DNA of 64,000 nucleotides, from assembly GCA_040216635.1 (NCBI GenBank), contig JAVJOU010000003.1, forward strand, positions 141,868 to 205,867. The letters are read 5' to 3'. Under the pieces are notes generated by a model. That model saw only the letters and a program-made list of their open reading frames with translations, made no database searches and was not told the origin of the DNA. Below, in pieces: positions 49,583-57,676 of the stretch (position 1 is its first letter; each line of letters starts with the position of its first letter). The stretch comes from UBA1479 sp040216635. GTDB lineage: Bacteria; Pseudomonadota; Alphaproteobacteria; Rhodospirillales; Casp-alpha2. The position numbers and the translations under genes were made by a program.

Positions 49583-49641
49583 CTGTCTGCCGACCGATTG
49601 GCGGCGGATATGGTCTATTGCAACGCGATAAGGGGTTACGG

Positions 49642-50754
49642 ATGACGAGTGACGAAGTCCGCGTCATGTTGGTCGATGACTCCGCCGTCATCCGTGGCTT
49701 GATCGCGCGCATGATCGAAGGCGAGCCCGGATTGCGCGTGGCGGCTTCCGTCGGCAACGGGAAAATGGCCGTTGACCGCCTTAGAACGCAACCCGTGGAC
49801 GTCATCATCCTGGATATTGAAATGCCGGTGATGGACGGACTGACGGCCATTCCCCAATTGTTGGAAATCAAGCCAGACGTCAAGATCATCATGGCGTCGA
49901 CCCTGACGGAAAAGAACGCGGACATCAGTTTGCGTGCGCTGCAGGCGGGGGCAACCGACTATGTGCCCAAACCGACGGCAACACGCGAGATTTCCGGCGG
50001 CGATGTCTTCAAGCATGAGTTGCTCGAGAAAATCCGCCAACTGGGTTTGGTCGCCCGGCGTCCGGCCTCGACGCCGAATGGGGCAGACAACGATGCTGCC
50101 GTCAAGCCGGCCGAGAAAACAGCCAAACCGCTTTACGAGAAAGCGGTGGAGTTGCGTTCCAGTGGTTCAATCAAGCCCAGAATTCTTGCCGTGGGCAGTT
50201 CAACCGGCGGCCCGCAAGCTCTATTCAAGTTGTTCAAGGATGTGCGCCCCGATATCAACCTGCCCGTGGTGGTGACCCAGCATATGCCGGCGACGTTCAC
50301 GAAAATCCTGGCCGAACATATTTCAAAGGCTTCGGGTTGGGCGTGCACGGAAGCTGTGGACGGAGAAGCGCTGCAAGCGGGGCATATTTATGTGGCGCCC
50401 GGAAATTTCCACATGACCGTTGAGAAGTCCGGATCGGGCATGGTGATCCGCACGAATCAAGATCCGCCTGAAAATTTCTGCCGGCCTGCGGTCGATCCCA
50501 TGTTGCGGTCGCTCGCGACGGAATTCGGCGGGGCCGTGTTGACCGTCATTTTGACCGGAATGGGCCATGACGGACGCGAAGGAAGCCGGGTTGTGGTCGA
50601 AGCCGGTGGCACCATCGTCGCTCAGGACGAGGCGTCCAGCGTAGTCTGGGGCATGCCGGGGGCCGTCGCGACGGCCGGCCTGTGCGAAGCGGTGCTGCCG
50701 CTCAACGACCTTGGACCGCATATCATGCAGAAATTGCGGACGAGGGCGGCATGA
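49642..50754 (+). CDS. cheB: Chemotaxis protein-glutamate methylesterase CheB
   Basis: 370 residues. Receiver domain first: VMLVDDSAVIRGL, D58 in VIILDIEMPVMDG, K in YVPKPTA. The methylesterase domain has the catalytic serine in AVGSSTGGPQALF, histidine in VVTQHMPATFTK and aspartate in ILTGMGHDGREG. It demethylates and deamidates receptors for adaptation. The start at 49642 follows AAGGGG; an ATG at 49618 would add 8 residues without reason. The stop overlaps the start of cheR by 4 bases. Confidence 0.95.
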   Translation: MTSDEVRVMLVDDSAVIRGLIARMIEGEPGLRVAASVGNGKMAVDRLRTQPVDVIILDIEMPVMDGLTAIPQLLEIKPDVKIIMASTLTEKNADISLRALQAGATDYVPKPTATREISGGDVFKHELLEKIRQLGLVARRPASTPNGADNDAAVKPAEKTAKPLYEKAVELRSSGSIKPRILAVGSSTGGPQALFKLFKDVRPDINLPVVVTQHMPATFTKILAEHISKASGWACTEAVDGEALQAGHIYVAPGNFHMTVEKSGSGMVIRTNQDPPENFCRPAVDPMLRSLATEFGGAVLTVILTGMGHDGREGSRVVVEAGGTIVAQDEASSVVWGMPGAVATAGLCEAVLPLNDLGPHIMQKLRTRAA

Positions 50755-51566
50755 AACCGGACGACTTCCAATTCATGTCGACGCTGCTGAAGCAGCGGTC
50801 AGGACTGGTCCTTAACGAGGACAAGGCGTATCTGCTTGAAAGCCGTCTGATGCCCGTCGCGCGGGCGCAGAACATCAAGGGCGTCGAGGAACTGATCACC
50901 GAAATCCGCACTTCCAAGAACGAGGCGTTGATCGTCGAGGTCACGGAAGCGATGACCACGAACGAGTCGTTCTTCTTCCGCGACATCAAGCCGTTTGATT
51001 TATTCCGCGATCATGTTCTGCCATCCATGCTGGAAAAATGCGCGGCAAAGAAATCCCTGCGCATTTGGTGTGCTGCTGCGTCGAACGGACAAGAGCCGTA
51101 TTCCTTGGCCATGATTCTGAAGGAAGAAGGCGCCAAGCTTGCTGGATGGAAGGTCGAAATTATCGGCACGGACATTTCACGCCAGGTGTTGAAAAAGGCG
51201 GAGCAGGGGGTCTATTCCCAGTTCGAGGTGCAGCGCGGCCTGCCGATCACCATGCTGGTCAAATATTTCGACAAACAGGATGACCAGTGGCAGTTGAAGC
51301 CTGAAATCCGCTCCATGGTGCAGTATAAATATTTCAACCTGCTTGAGAATTTGACGCCGCTTGGGCATTTCGACGTGGTGTTCTGCCGCAACGTTCTGAT
51401 CTATTTCGATCAGCAGACCAAGGGCGAGGTCCTGGCCGGGGTCGCAAATCTGATGCCGGATTACGGCGCGTTGTTCCTGGGTGGGGCGGAAACGGTGCTG
51501 GGCGTGTCGGACAAGTTCGCACCCGTGCCCGGGCAGCGCGGTCTTTACGCGCTTACCGGCAACTAG
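50751..51566 (+). CDS. cheR: Chemotaxis protein methyltransferase CheR
   Basis: 271 residues. N-terminal helices FQFMSTLLKQRSGLVLNEDKAYLLESRLMP, then TTNESFFFRDIKPFDLF, and the SAM site LRIWCAAASNGQEPYSLAMIL. GTDISRQVLKKAEQGVYSQFEVQRGLP and FDVVFCRNVLIYFDQQTK are the other marks. It methylates receptor glutamates, opposing CheB. It starts inside the cheB stop (ATGA), so the two are coupled. A perfect palindromic terminator follows. Confidence 0.95.
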   Translation: MKPDDFQFMSTLLKQRSGLVLNEDKAYLLESRLMPVARAQNIKGVEELITEIRTSKNEALIVEVTEAMTTNESFFFRDIKPFDLFRDHVLPSMLEKCAAKKSLRIWCAAASNGQEPYSLAMILKEEGAKLAGWKVEIIGTDISRQVLKKAEQGVYSQFEVQRGLPITMLVKYFDKQDDQWQLKPEIRSMVQYKYFNLLENLTPLGHFDVVFCRNVLIYFDQQTKGEVLAGVANLMPDYGALFLGGAETVLGVSDKFAPVPGQRGLYALTGN

Positions 51567-51604
51567 GCGTGCGCCTGTTACCAGCAGAATGATCAGCAAA
51601 AGAA

Positions 51605-51628
51605 AGAGGCGGGTTTAAACCCGCCTCT
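51605..51628. terminator. Bidirectional terminator between cheR and ctrA
   Basis: A 24-base perfect palindrome centred at 51616/51617 with arms AGAGGCGGGTTT and its complement, 38 bases after cheR and 34 bases after the end of convergent ctrA; it can stop transcription from both sides. Confidence 0.85.
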
Positions 51629-51662
51629 GTATTTGTTTCCCGTTCCGGGGCTCTGCAATCGG

Positions 51663-52367
51663 TCAACCGTTGGCGGCGGCCTTCTGTTCCGGTTCCGGAT
51701 CGCGCAGGACATAGCCGCGCCCCCAAACTGTTTCGATGTAGTTATCGCCGCCCGTGGCCGTCGATAATTTCTTGCGCAGTTTGCAGATGAACACGTCGAT
51801 GATTTTCAATTCCGGCTCGTCCATCCCGTTGTAGAGATGGTTGAGGAACATTTTCTTGGTCAGGGTCGTGCCCTTGCGCAGGGACAGCAGTTCCAGGATG
51901 CCGTATTCCTTGCCGGTTAGGTGGATCGGCTGGGTGTCGACCTCGACCGTGCGGGTGTCCAGATTGACGGTCAGGCGACCGGTCTCGATCACCGATTGGG
52001 CATGACCTTGGGAGCGCCGGACAATGGCCTGAATACGGGCCATCAGTTCTTCCTTATTGAAAGGCTTGGTCAGGTAATCATCGGCGCCATGGCCAAGACC
52101 TTTGACCTTGCTTTCCGATTCGACCAAGCCTGACAGGATCAGAACCGGCGTATTGACGCGGGAATCGCGCAACCGGCGCAGGACTTCGAAACCGTCCATG
52201 TCCGGCAGCATGATATCCAGGACGATGATGTCGTAATCGTAAAGTTTTCCAATTTCCAGGCCGTCTTCGCCCAGGTCGGTTGTATCGACGACCATATTCG
52301 CCGATTCAAGCATCATCTTGACGCTTTTTTGGGTCGAAGGATCATCTTCGACGAGCAACACACGCAT
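51663..52367 (-). CDS. ctrA: Cell cycle and motility response regulator CtrA
   Basis: 234 residues. Receiver with the acidic pair in LLVEDDPSTQKSV, D51 in IIVLDIMLPDMDGFE (the same number as in Caulobacter CtrA), and K in YLTKPFNKEELM. Output is an OmpR-type winged helix: ILELLSLRKGTTLTKKMFLNHLYNG, KIIDVFICKLRKKLS and YVLRDPEP. Activated by the CckA-ChpT relay, it controls flagella and, in some relatives, the cell cycle. It is divergent from fliI with TTAAC boxes between, suggesting self-regulation and direct control of fliI. Confidence 0.96.
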   Translation of the reverse strand: MRVLLVEDDPSTQKSVKMMLESANMVVDTTDLGEDGLEIGKLYDYDIIVLDIMLPDMDGFEVLRRLRDSRVNTPVLILSGLVESESKVKGLGHGADDYLTKPFNKEELMARIQAIVRRSQGHAQSVIETGRLTVNLDTRTVEVDTQPIHLTGKEYGILELLSLRKGTTLTKKMFLNHLYNGMDEPELKIIDVFICKLRKKLSTATGGDNYIETVWGRGYVLRDPEPEQKAAANG

Positions 52368-52378
52368 GAACGGCCTCC

Positions 52379-52493
52379 TTAATCGGACGCATTAACCTTT
52401 GTTAACCATAACCCTCGGCGGGAATCGGCGCAAGTTGGCCCGGCGAATACAGGAATATTTCGTTATTCAGCAGGGGTTTAACACTCCATCAAC
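52379..52493. promoter_or_regulatory. Candidate CtrA binding sites between ctrA and fliI
   Basis: The CtrA consensus is TTAA-N7-TTAAC. TTAACACTCCATCAAC (52478-52493) fits TTAA-N7-TCAAC with one mismatch, 62 bases before the fliI start. Closer to ctrA are three half sites, TTAA (52379), TTAAC (52392) and TTAAC (52402), spaced 9 and 6 bases and so not canonical. The arrangement suggests direct control of both genes. Confidence 0.5.
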
Positions 52494-52554
52494 CGTTGTC
52501 GGTGATAGTATGGAAAGGTAATAAAAACAGGTTCCGGATTCGCGGTTTATACGC

Positions 52555-53943
52555 GTGTATACATTCGTCAACGATATCCTCAATGAGGTCGACCGTCATA
52601 CCGGTCAGGTGCACTTTGGCCGCGTCGCCAACGTGGTGGGTCTGCTGGTCGAGGTTGAAGGCCTGCAAGGCGCGGTCTCCGTTTCCGACCATTGCGACAT
52701 CTCGACCAAGAACGGACAGATCGTGCCCTGTGAAGTCGTCGGCTTCCGCGACGGTAAGGCGCTGGTCATGCCGTTCGGCTCCGTCGACGGTATCGGCATG
52801 GGATGCCGCGTCGAAGTGGGGTCGTCCGAACCGGTGATCTATCCGGTCGAGGCATGGCTGGGCCGCGTGATCGATGCCTTCGGCCGGCCGATCGACGGCA
52901 AGGGACCCTTGCCCGGCGGTGCTGCACCCTATCCCATTCACACCGTGCCGCCGCCCGCCCACGAGCGGACGCGCATCGGCGGTAAGGTCGATCTCGGTTT
53001 GCGCGCCATGAACACCTTCCTGACCTGTTGCCGGGGGCAGCGATTGGGTATCTTTGCCGGGTCGGGCGTAGGCAAATCGACCTTGTTGTCGATGATGGCC
53101 CGCAATACGGATGCCGAGGTCAGCGTCATCGGCTTGGTCGGCGAACGCGGCCGTGAAGCCCGCGAATTTATCGAGGATCATCTGGGTGAAGAAGGACTGA
53201 AGCGCGCCGTCGTCGTGGTCGCCACGTCGGACGAACCGCCGTTGGTCCGACGTCAGGCCGCGTTTATGACCATGGCGGTGGCGGAATTTTTCCGCGATAC
53301 GGGGGCCAATGTTCTGTGTTTGATGGACAGCGTCACCCGCGTGGCCATGGCGCAGCGTGAAATCAGCCTTGCCGTGGGCGAGCCGCCGGCATCAAAGGGA
53401 TATACGCCCTCCGTGTTCGCTCTGTTGCCGCGCCTTTTGGAACGGGCCGGTCCCGGCCGGCCGGGCGAAGGCGACATCACCGGACTGTTCACCGTGTTGG
53501 TCGAAGGTGATGATCATAATGAGCCCGTGGCCGATGCGGTGCGCGGGATTCTCGACGGGCACGTGGTGTTGGACCGGGCCATTGCCGAACGCGGCCGCTA
53601 TCCGGCGATCAACATCCTGCGCAGCGTTTCCAGAACCATGCCGGCCTGCAATACGCCGGACCAGAACGCGCTGGTCGCCCGCGCACGCCAGCTTCTGGCC
53701 GTCTACGAGGACATGGCTGAACTGATCCGGTTGGGAGCCTATCGCAGCGGCAGCGACCCAAAGGTCGATGAAGCCATTCAATATTACGACGGGATCGAAA
53801 AATTCCTGGACCAGGAAATCGCGGAAACGACGGACCTGAACAGTTGTTACAGCCTGCTGGCGCAAACACTGGATATGCCTGAGCCCGCGCCGGAAGGAGC
53901 CGCCGAAGCCCCGGCCGGTGACGGCGCCGCGCCGGCGTCGTGA
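52555..53943 (+). CDS. fliI: Flagellum-specific ATPase FliI
   Basis: 462 residues. ATPase of the flagellar type III export apparatus, related to F1-beta. The Walker A GIFAGSGVGKSTLLSMMA (~165) and Walker B NVLCLMDSVTRVAMAQREI, with GEPPASKGYTPSVFALLPRLLERAG, are diagnostic, and the C-terminus has YRSGSDPKVDEAI. The start is a GTG (52555) lacking a strong ribosome site. It is followed by fliJ, 28 bases on, and preceded by a promoter region with CtrA-like boxes. Confidence 0.95.
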   Translation: MYTFVNDILNEVDRHTGQVHFGRVANVVGLLVEVEGLQGAVSVSDHCDISTKNGQIVPCEVVGFRDGKALVMPFGSVDGIGMGCRVEVGSSEPVIYPVEAWLGRVIDAFGRPIDGKGPLPGGAAPYPIHTVPPPAHERTRIGGKVDLGLRAMNTFLTCCRGQRLGIFAGSGVGKSTLLSMMARNTDAEVSVIGLVGERGREAREFIEDHLGEEGLKRAVVVVATSDEPPLVRRQAAFMTMAVAEFFRDTGANVLCLMDSVTRVAMAQREISLAVGEPPASKGYTPSVFALLPRLLERAGPGRPGEGDITGLFTVLVEGDDHNEPVADAVRGILDGHVVLDRAIAERGRYPAINILRSVSRTMPACNTPDQNALVARARQLLAVYEDMAELIRLGAYRSGSDPKVDEAIQYYDGIEKFLDQEIAETTDLNSCYSLLAQTLDMPEPAPEGAAEAPAGDGAAPAS

Positions 53944-53971
53944 AGCAGCTTAAAGAGGACCCGGCCCCTTA

Positions 53972-54415
53972 ATGGCAAACGGCCTGAAAAACCTTATCCG
54001 GTTGCACGAATGGACCGTCGATGAACGGCGCCGTGAACTGGGGCAGCATATTCGAATCCTCAACGATTTGGATCAGCAGGTCCGCAATCTGGAAGATGAA
54101 TTGAAACGTGAACAGGCCCTGGCCAGTTCGACCGATATCGGTATCACCTTCGGCGCCTATTACAACATGTTCCGATATCGCCGAGCTCGTTTGGACGGCC
54201 AGATCCAGCAAAAAGAACGGGAAATCCTGGAAGCCCGCGACATTCTGGGGAGGGCCTATATGGAACTGAAGAAATACCAGGTTGCCGATGATGTTCGGCG
54301 GCGTGAAGAGGCCGAGGAAGAAGCCCGCCGCGAGCAGGCGGAACTGGACGAATTGGGGCTGCAGCTTTACCGCCGTCAAGAAGCCCGCTCCCAGGCGGCC
54401 CGTCGCACACGTTAG
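53972..54415 (+). CDS. fliJ: Flagellar export protein FliJ
   Basis: 147 residues, an antiparallel coiled-coil. LIRLHEWTVDERRRELGQHI at the start and DDVRRREEAEEEARREQAELDELGLQLYRRQEARSQAARRTR at the end. It sits in the FliI hexamer hole and helps load export substrates. The identification rests on size, coiled-coil shape and the position after fliI. It is convergent with the QueF-fold gene 28 bases on. Confidence 0.85.
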   Translation: MANGLKNLIRLHEWTVDERRRELGQHIRILNDLDQQVRNLEDELKREQALASSTDIGITFGAYYNMFRYRRARLDGQIQQKEREILEARDILGRAYMELKKYQVADDVRRREEAEEEARREQAELDELGLQLYRRQEARSQAARRTR

Positions 54416-54443
54416 TTAAGCTGCGTTTTTCGATTAAATCCCG

Positions 54444-54830
54444 TCAGATCGGATCAAGGTGCGCCAACAGGTCCGGGTTGGACCATTGTGGCTGCCGGTC
54501 TTCGACCAGGATTTTGTGCTCGGCCATGTCCGTTCCGTCTGCGTGACGGGTCACGACTTGGACCCAGCGCGGAACGAGTTCGTTGCTGATGTCCTGCAGG
54601 ATGGTCGTGGCCAGGTTTTCATGGGACGGCCAGTCGATGGATTCCAGCGTTTTCAAATAGGCGGCGAAGGCCGCCGGTGCGATGGTCGAGGTATCGGGCA
54701 CGTAGCGCAGGATGACCGTGACCGTGCCGTCCAGCGCCGACAGGGTGTTACTCAAGCTGGAAACATAATCGATATTGCGGTCCGGGTTCGAACCCGGTTC
54801 CAGGGCGGCGCGCCGTTGCCAAAGGTCCAT
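54444..54830 (-). CDS. QueF-fold (T-fold) protein lacking the catalytic cysteine, in the flagellar operon
   Basis: 128 residues. The order NPDRNIDY, VTVILRYVPDTSTIAPAAFAAYLKTL, SHENLATTILQDISNELVPRWVQV matches QueF (7-cyano-7-deazaguanine reductase): NRDY, ISYIPD..KSLKLYL, FHED..I..DL...PR. The block that holds the catalytic Cys and Asp (TSLCPKTGQPDFA in B. subtilis) is missing, while the substrate HE (in SHEN) is kept. It should keep the T-fold but not reduce preQ0. It is the last gene of the leftward flagellar operon, 12 bases after the FliK-like gene. Function unknown; perhaps a structural or ligand-binding role. Confidence 0.68.
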   Translation of the reverse strand: MDLWQRRAALEPGSNPDRNIDYVSSLSNTLSALDGTVTVILRYVPDTSTIAPAAFAAYLKTLESIDWPSHENLATTILQDISNELVPRWVQVVTRHADGTDMAEHKILVEDRQPQWSNPDLLAHLDPI

Positions 54831-54842
54831 GATCCAGTTCCC

Positions 54843-56552
54843 TTATACGACCAAGCCCACACCGCCCTCGGTCGGGGCGGGCGGCTCGATCTCGATGAAA
54901 TTCGCGGGTTGTGCCTGGAACCCGACGCCCCCCTTGTAGCCGGTAATCGCACCCGATTGTTCGTAAAGATGACGGATGTCGTTGCGCATGCCGGACGGCA
55001 GATGCGTGTCGGAACGGACCACCATGTCCAGGCGGCGATGGGCCGTATCGACCAGACCGTCCAGTTGAACATGACCCAATTTGGATAATGTCACATCGAC
55101 GACGAAACGGGTGCCCGGGCCGGCCTCCTCGTCATCCTCGTCTTGGTCCTGGGGGCGGGTGAACAGGCGGATTTGCTCAAGTTCGGATCCGTTCAGGAAC
55201 GGGATCATGAATATACGCCAGTCGCCGCTCGACGGCTCGTCCGCCAGGCGGGACAATTGCCCCAGGTCTTCCCGCATCTTGCCCAACAAAGCGGGATTTA
55301 GGCGCTGCAAGACCCGCACGGTATTGTCCCCCAGCCATGAACGGACATCACCGCCGCGTACGGCTGCCAGGAAGAACAGAATGTTCGCCGCTAAATTTCC
55401 ATCCGGGCGCGGCAGGGCTGTTTGCAGTACATGCTGAGCGGTGTTGGGGGCGGCGTTCCCCAGTGTATCGAGAACCTCGCGCGCCGCCGGCCATTGCCGG
55501 TCCAGAAACAAGGCCTGGCGCAGGGTCAGTTGCTGATTGTCCAACAGGGGAGCGGGATTGGCGGGAGGAAGGGGGGCGCTTGTCACGTTCAAGACGACCC
55601 GCGACCCTTCAGGGGGCGGATTTCTACCGGCCAGGGCGATCGGCCCTAGCGGGGTTTCGACGATTGCCTGGCCGCCGGCCTGGCTGCTGCTGACGATGCC
55701 GGTCAGGGTCTGGCCCAATGCGGCGAGGGCGGGTGTGGGGCCTTGGGTCTGTGTGACTGCTGCCGCACCCCCAGGGGGCGGTGGCTGGACCGCCGTCAAT
55801 TGCACCGTGAATTGCGTTCCGGCCGGAAGGGTCTGCGTGCCCGATGGGGAAATAGTTCCGCCGGCCTGGCCTGCGGGGCTGCCCGCAGGTGATGACGTGG
55901 CACTTAATCCCGAACCCGGTGTTCCGGGTGATATGCTTGGGCTTGGTCGTGCCGCCGAAGGTTGGCCAGCGATTTGCCCCCCGGTTTGCCCGGGTGCTCC
56001 CGGTTGTAAGGCGGGGGCGGCCTGCCCCGGGCTTAGGGTCGCACCCCCGGGCGCGGCGCCGGGCAAAATTGGTGCCGGGATGCCCTGCGCGGGCCGCAGT
56101 AGGGTCGCGGTCAGGCTGTTTCCTGCGGCAAACGGCGGCAGGTTCAACAATCCGGTTGCGGCATTGGCCTGTCCGCCTGCCTGCGTCGCCTGAGCGGCGG
56201 CACGCAGTGCGGCGGCAGGGTTTTGTCCGTTGATGGCGGCGATGATGAACTGAAGCTGCGGACCCTTGCCGTTCAATTGCAGGGTGAGCGTGTCGCCGGG
56301 GTTCAGGTTCAACAAGGTTTGCAATTGCAGCTGCAGCTTGCCGACAACGCCTTCAAGATTGGCAAGGCCTTGCGGTGTCAGGTTCGTGAGTTGAAGGTCG
56401 AAGCGGGCGCCCAAGGCGGCATCCAGGACCGCTTGCGGGACAGCAACCTGTGCCTGAGCAGGGGGAAGGGTTATCGCGGTCGGCGGCGGTTGAGGCGCCG
56501 CGGTCCCCGTTGTGACCGGCGGGGGTGGCGGTGGTGCGGATATCTCCGACAT
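54843..56552 (-). CDS. FliK-like flagellar hook-length control protein
   Basis: 569 residues. The N-terminal ~350 residues are low complexity (P, A, G, Q, T), with VPQAVLDAALGARFDLQLTNLTPQGLANLEG near the start. The C-terminal region (~430-560) has FVVDVTLSKLGHVQLDGLVDTAHRRLDMVVRSDTHLPSGMRNDIRHLYEQSGA, which fits the Flg_hook domain of FliK. FliK is a secreted ruler that stops hook growth and switches export to filament proteins. The position after flhF and before the QueF-fold gene is unusual, so the label rests on domain form and disorder. Confidence 0.65.
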   Translation of the reverse strand: MSEISAPPPPPPVTTGTAAPQPPPTAITLPPAQAQVAVPQAVLDAALGARFDLQLTNLTPQGLANLEGVVGKLQLQLQTLLNLNPGDTLTLQLNGKGPQLQFIIAAINGQNPAAALRAAAQATQAGGQANAATGLLNLPPFAAGNSLTATLLRPAQGIPAPILPGAAPGGATLSPGQAAPALQPGAPGQTGGQIAGQPSAARPSPSISPGTPGSGLSATSSPAGSPAGQAGGTISPSGTQTLPAGTQFTVQLTAVQPPPPGGAAAVTQTQGPTPALAALGQTLTGIVSSSQAGGQAIVETPLGPIALAGRNPPPEGSRVVLNVTSAPLPPANPAPLLDNQQLTLRQALFLDRQWPAAREVLDTLGNAAPNTAQHVLQTALPRPDGNLAANILFFLAAVRGGDVRSWLGDNTVRVLQRLNPALLGKMREDLGQLSRLADEPSSGDWRIFMIPFLNGSELEQIRLFTRPQDQDEDDEEAGPGTRFVVDVTLSKLGHVQLDGLVDTAHRRLDMVVRSDTHLPSGMRNDIRHLYEQSGAITGYKGGVGFQAQPANFIEIEPPAPTEGGVGLVV

Positions 56553-56594
56553 GATTGCGGCCCCCTCCGTGGCTTGGCCGTCGGGCCGGCGGGC

Positions 56595-57647
56595 TTAACC
56601 CTCGGCCGGCAGGGCGACGTTGATCATCATCTCGTGCCCGTCGATAAGGTCGTCGAGATCCTCGTCCTCGGCCGCCGTGCCGCGGATCGTCAGCTCGGCG
56701 TTGAGGCTCAGAACTTCCCCGTACAACAAATCGGACAAGTCCGGTGCCGACATGGGGAAAAAGCCGTTGATCGGATCGGCTGATCCTGTCGTTCCGGCCA
56801 GGGCAAGATCGGCGCTTTCCATGGCGGTCAAAATCGCGCCCATGCGTCCGGTCGCGTCCGTGCGGGTGACCAGCATTCGTTTGACCCCAAGCGCACTGAA
56901 AGCCGTTGCCGCATCGGCGGCTTCCATGACGTCCATACCGGCGTTCATCACCAAGACCGGTTCCGCCGGGGCGGCATTGACGAAATCGAACAGGTCATCC
57001 ATTTCGGTCTGCGAGCGGTGATTGATGCCCGGGGAATCGACCAGAACCAGCGTTCGTTTGGGCGTACGGGCCATGAACTGTGCCAGTTCATCCGCCGTTT
57101 CCGTGATGAAAACTTCCTGGCCCATGACCTTGGCGAAGGCCGTCAGTTGTTCAACCGCGCCGGCACGCTTCAAATCCGTGGTCAAAAGCTGCACGGACCT
57201 TTTGGCCATCAGGGCACGGGCGGCCAGCTTCACAAGCGCCAAGGTCTTGCCGGCACCCGGGGGGCCGACCAGGATCAGGCGTTGATTGTCGGCGGTCACA
57301 TCGATCGGCGAGAAATTGAAATCAAGGGCCAGGGCCCCGGTCAGTGCCGCGATCGGTGTGCGCGGTTCCATGTCGGCGACGGCCTGGGCCAGCCTGTCCG
57401 CCAGGTTCATGGGAACACCGTGCAGCAGCAGGGTCTCCAGTACCTGATCGGCGCGTTGTTCGGGGGCCATGGCGACCTGGCCCAAACGCGGATCACGGGT
57501 GTTTTGCGCGCGGCTGGCGACAATCCGGGCTTCGCCCGTTTCAGGGTCGGTCTGTGTCGACACGATGGTGGCTTCATCGCCCAATTCGCGCCGGGCAAGC
57601 GTCATGGCCTGTCTTAGAGTCGCCGCCTTGAAAGTAAGTAGCCGCAT
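56595..57647 (-). CDS. flhF: Flagellar biosynthesis regulator FlhF (SRP-type GTPase)
   Basis: 350 residues. N-terminal B-like helices LTFKAATLRQAMTLARRELGDEATIVSTQ, then an NG domain: LILVGPPGAGKTLALVKLAARALM (P-loop), QLLTTDLKRAGAVEQL, LVLVDSPGIN and VTRTDATGRMGA. It sets the place or number of polar flagella. The form is shorter than that in Pseudomonas. It is 42 bases from the FliK-like gene and 29 bases from flhA on the same strand. Confidence 0.92.
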   Translation of the reverse strand: MRLLTFKAATLRQAMTLARRELGDEATIVSTQTDPETGEARIVASRAQNTRDPRLGQVAMAPEQRADQVLETLLLHGVPMNLADRLAQAVADMEPRTPIAALTGALALDFNFSPIDVTADNQRLILVGPPGAGKTLALVKLAARALMAKRSVQLLTTDLKRAGAVEQLTAFAKVMGQEVFITETADELAQFMARTPKRTLVLVDSPGINHRSQTEMDDLFDFVNAAPAEPVLVMNAGMDVMEAADAATAFSALGVKRMLVTRTDATGRMGAILTAMESADLALAGTTGSADPINGFFPMSAPDLSDLLYGEVLSLNAELTIRGTAAEDEDLDDLIDGHEMMINVALPAEG

Positions 57648-57676
57648 GTTCGTCTCCTATAGCTTTCTGCCGTGCA

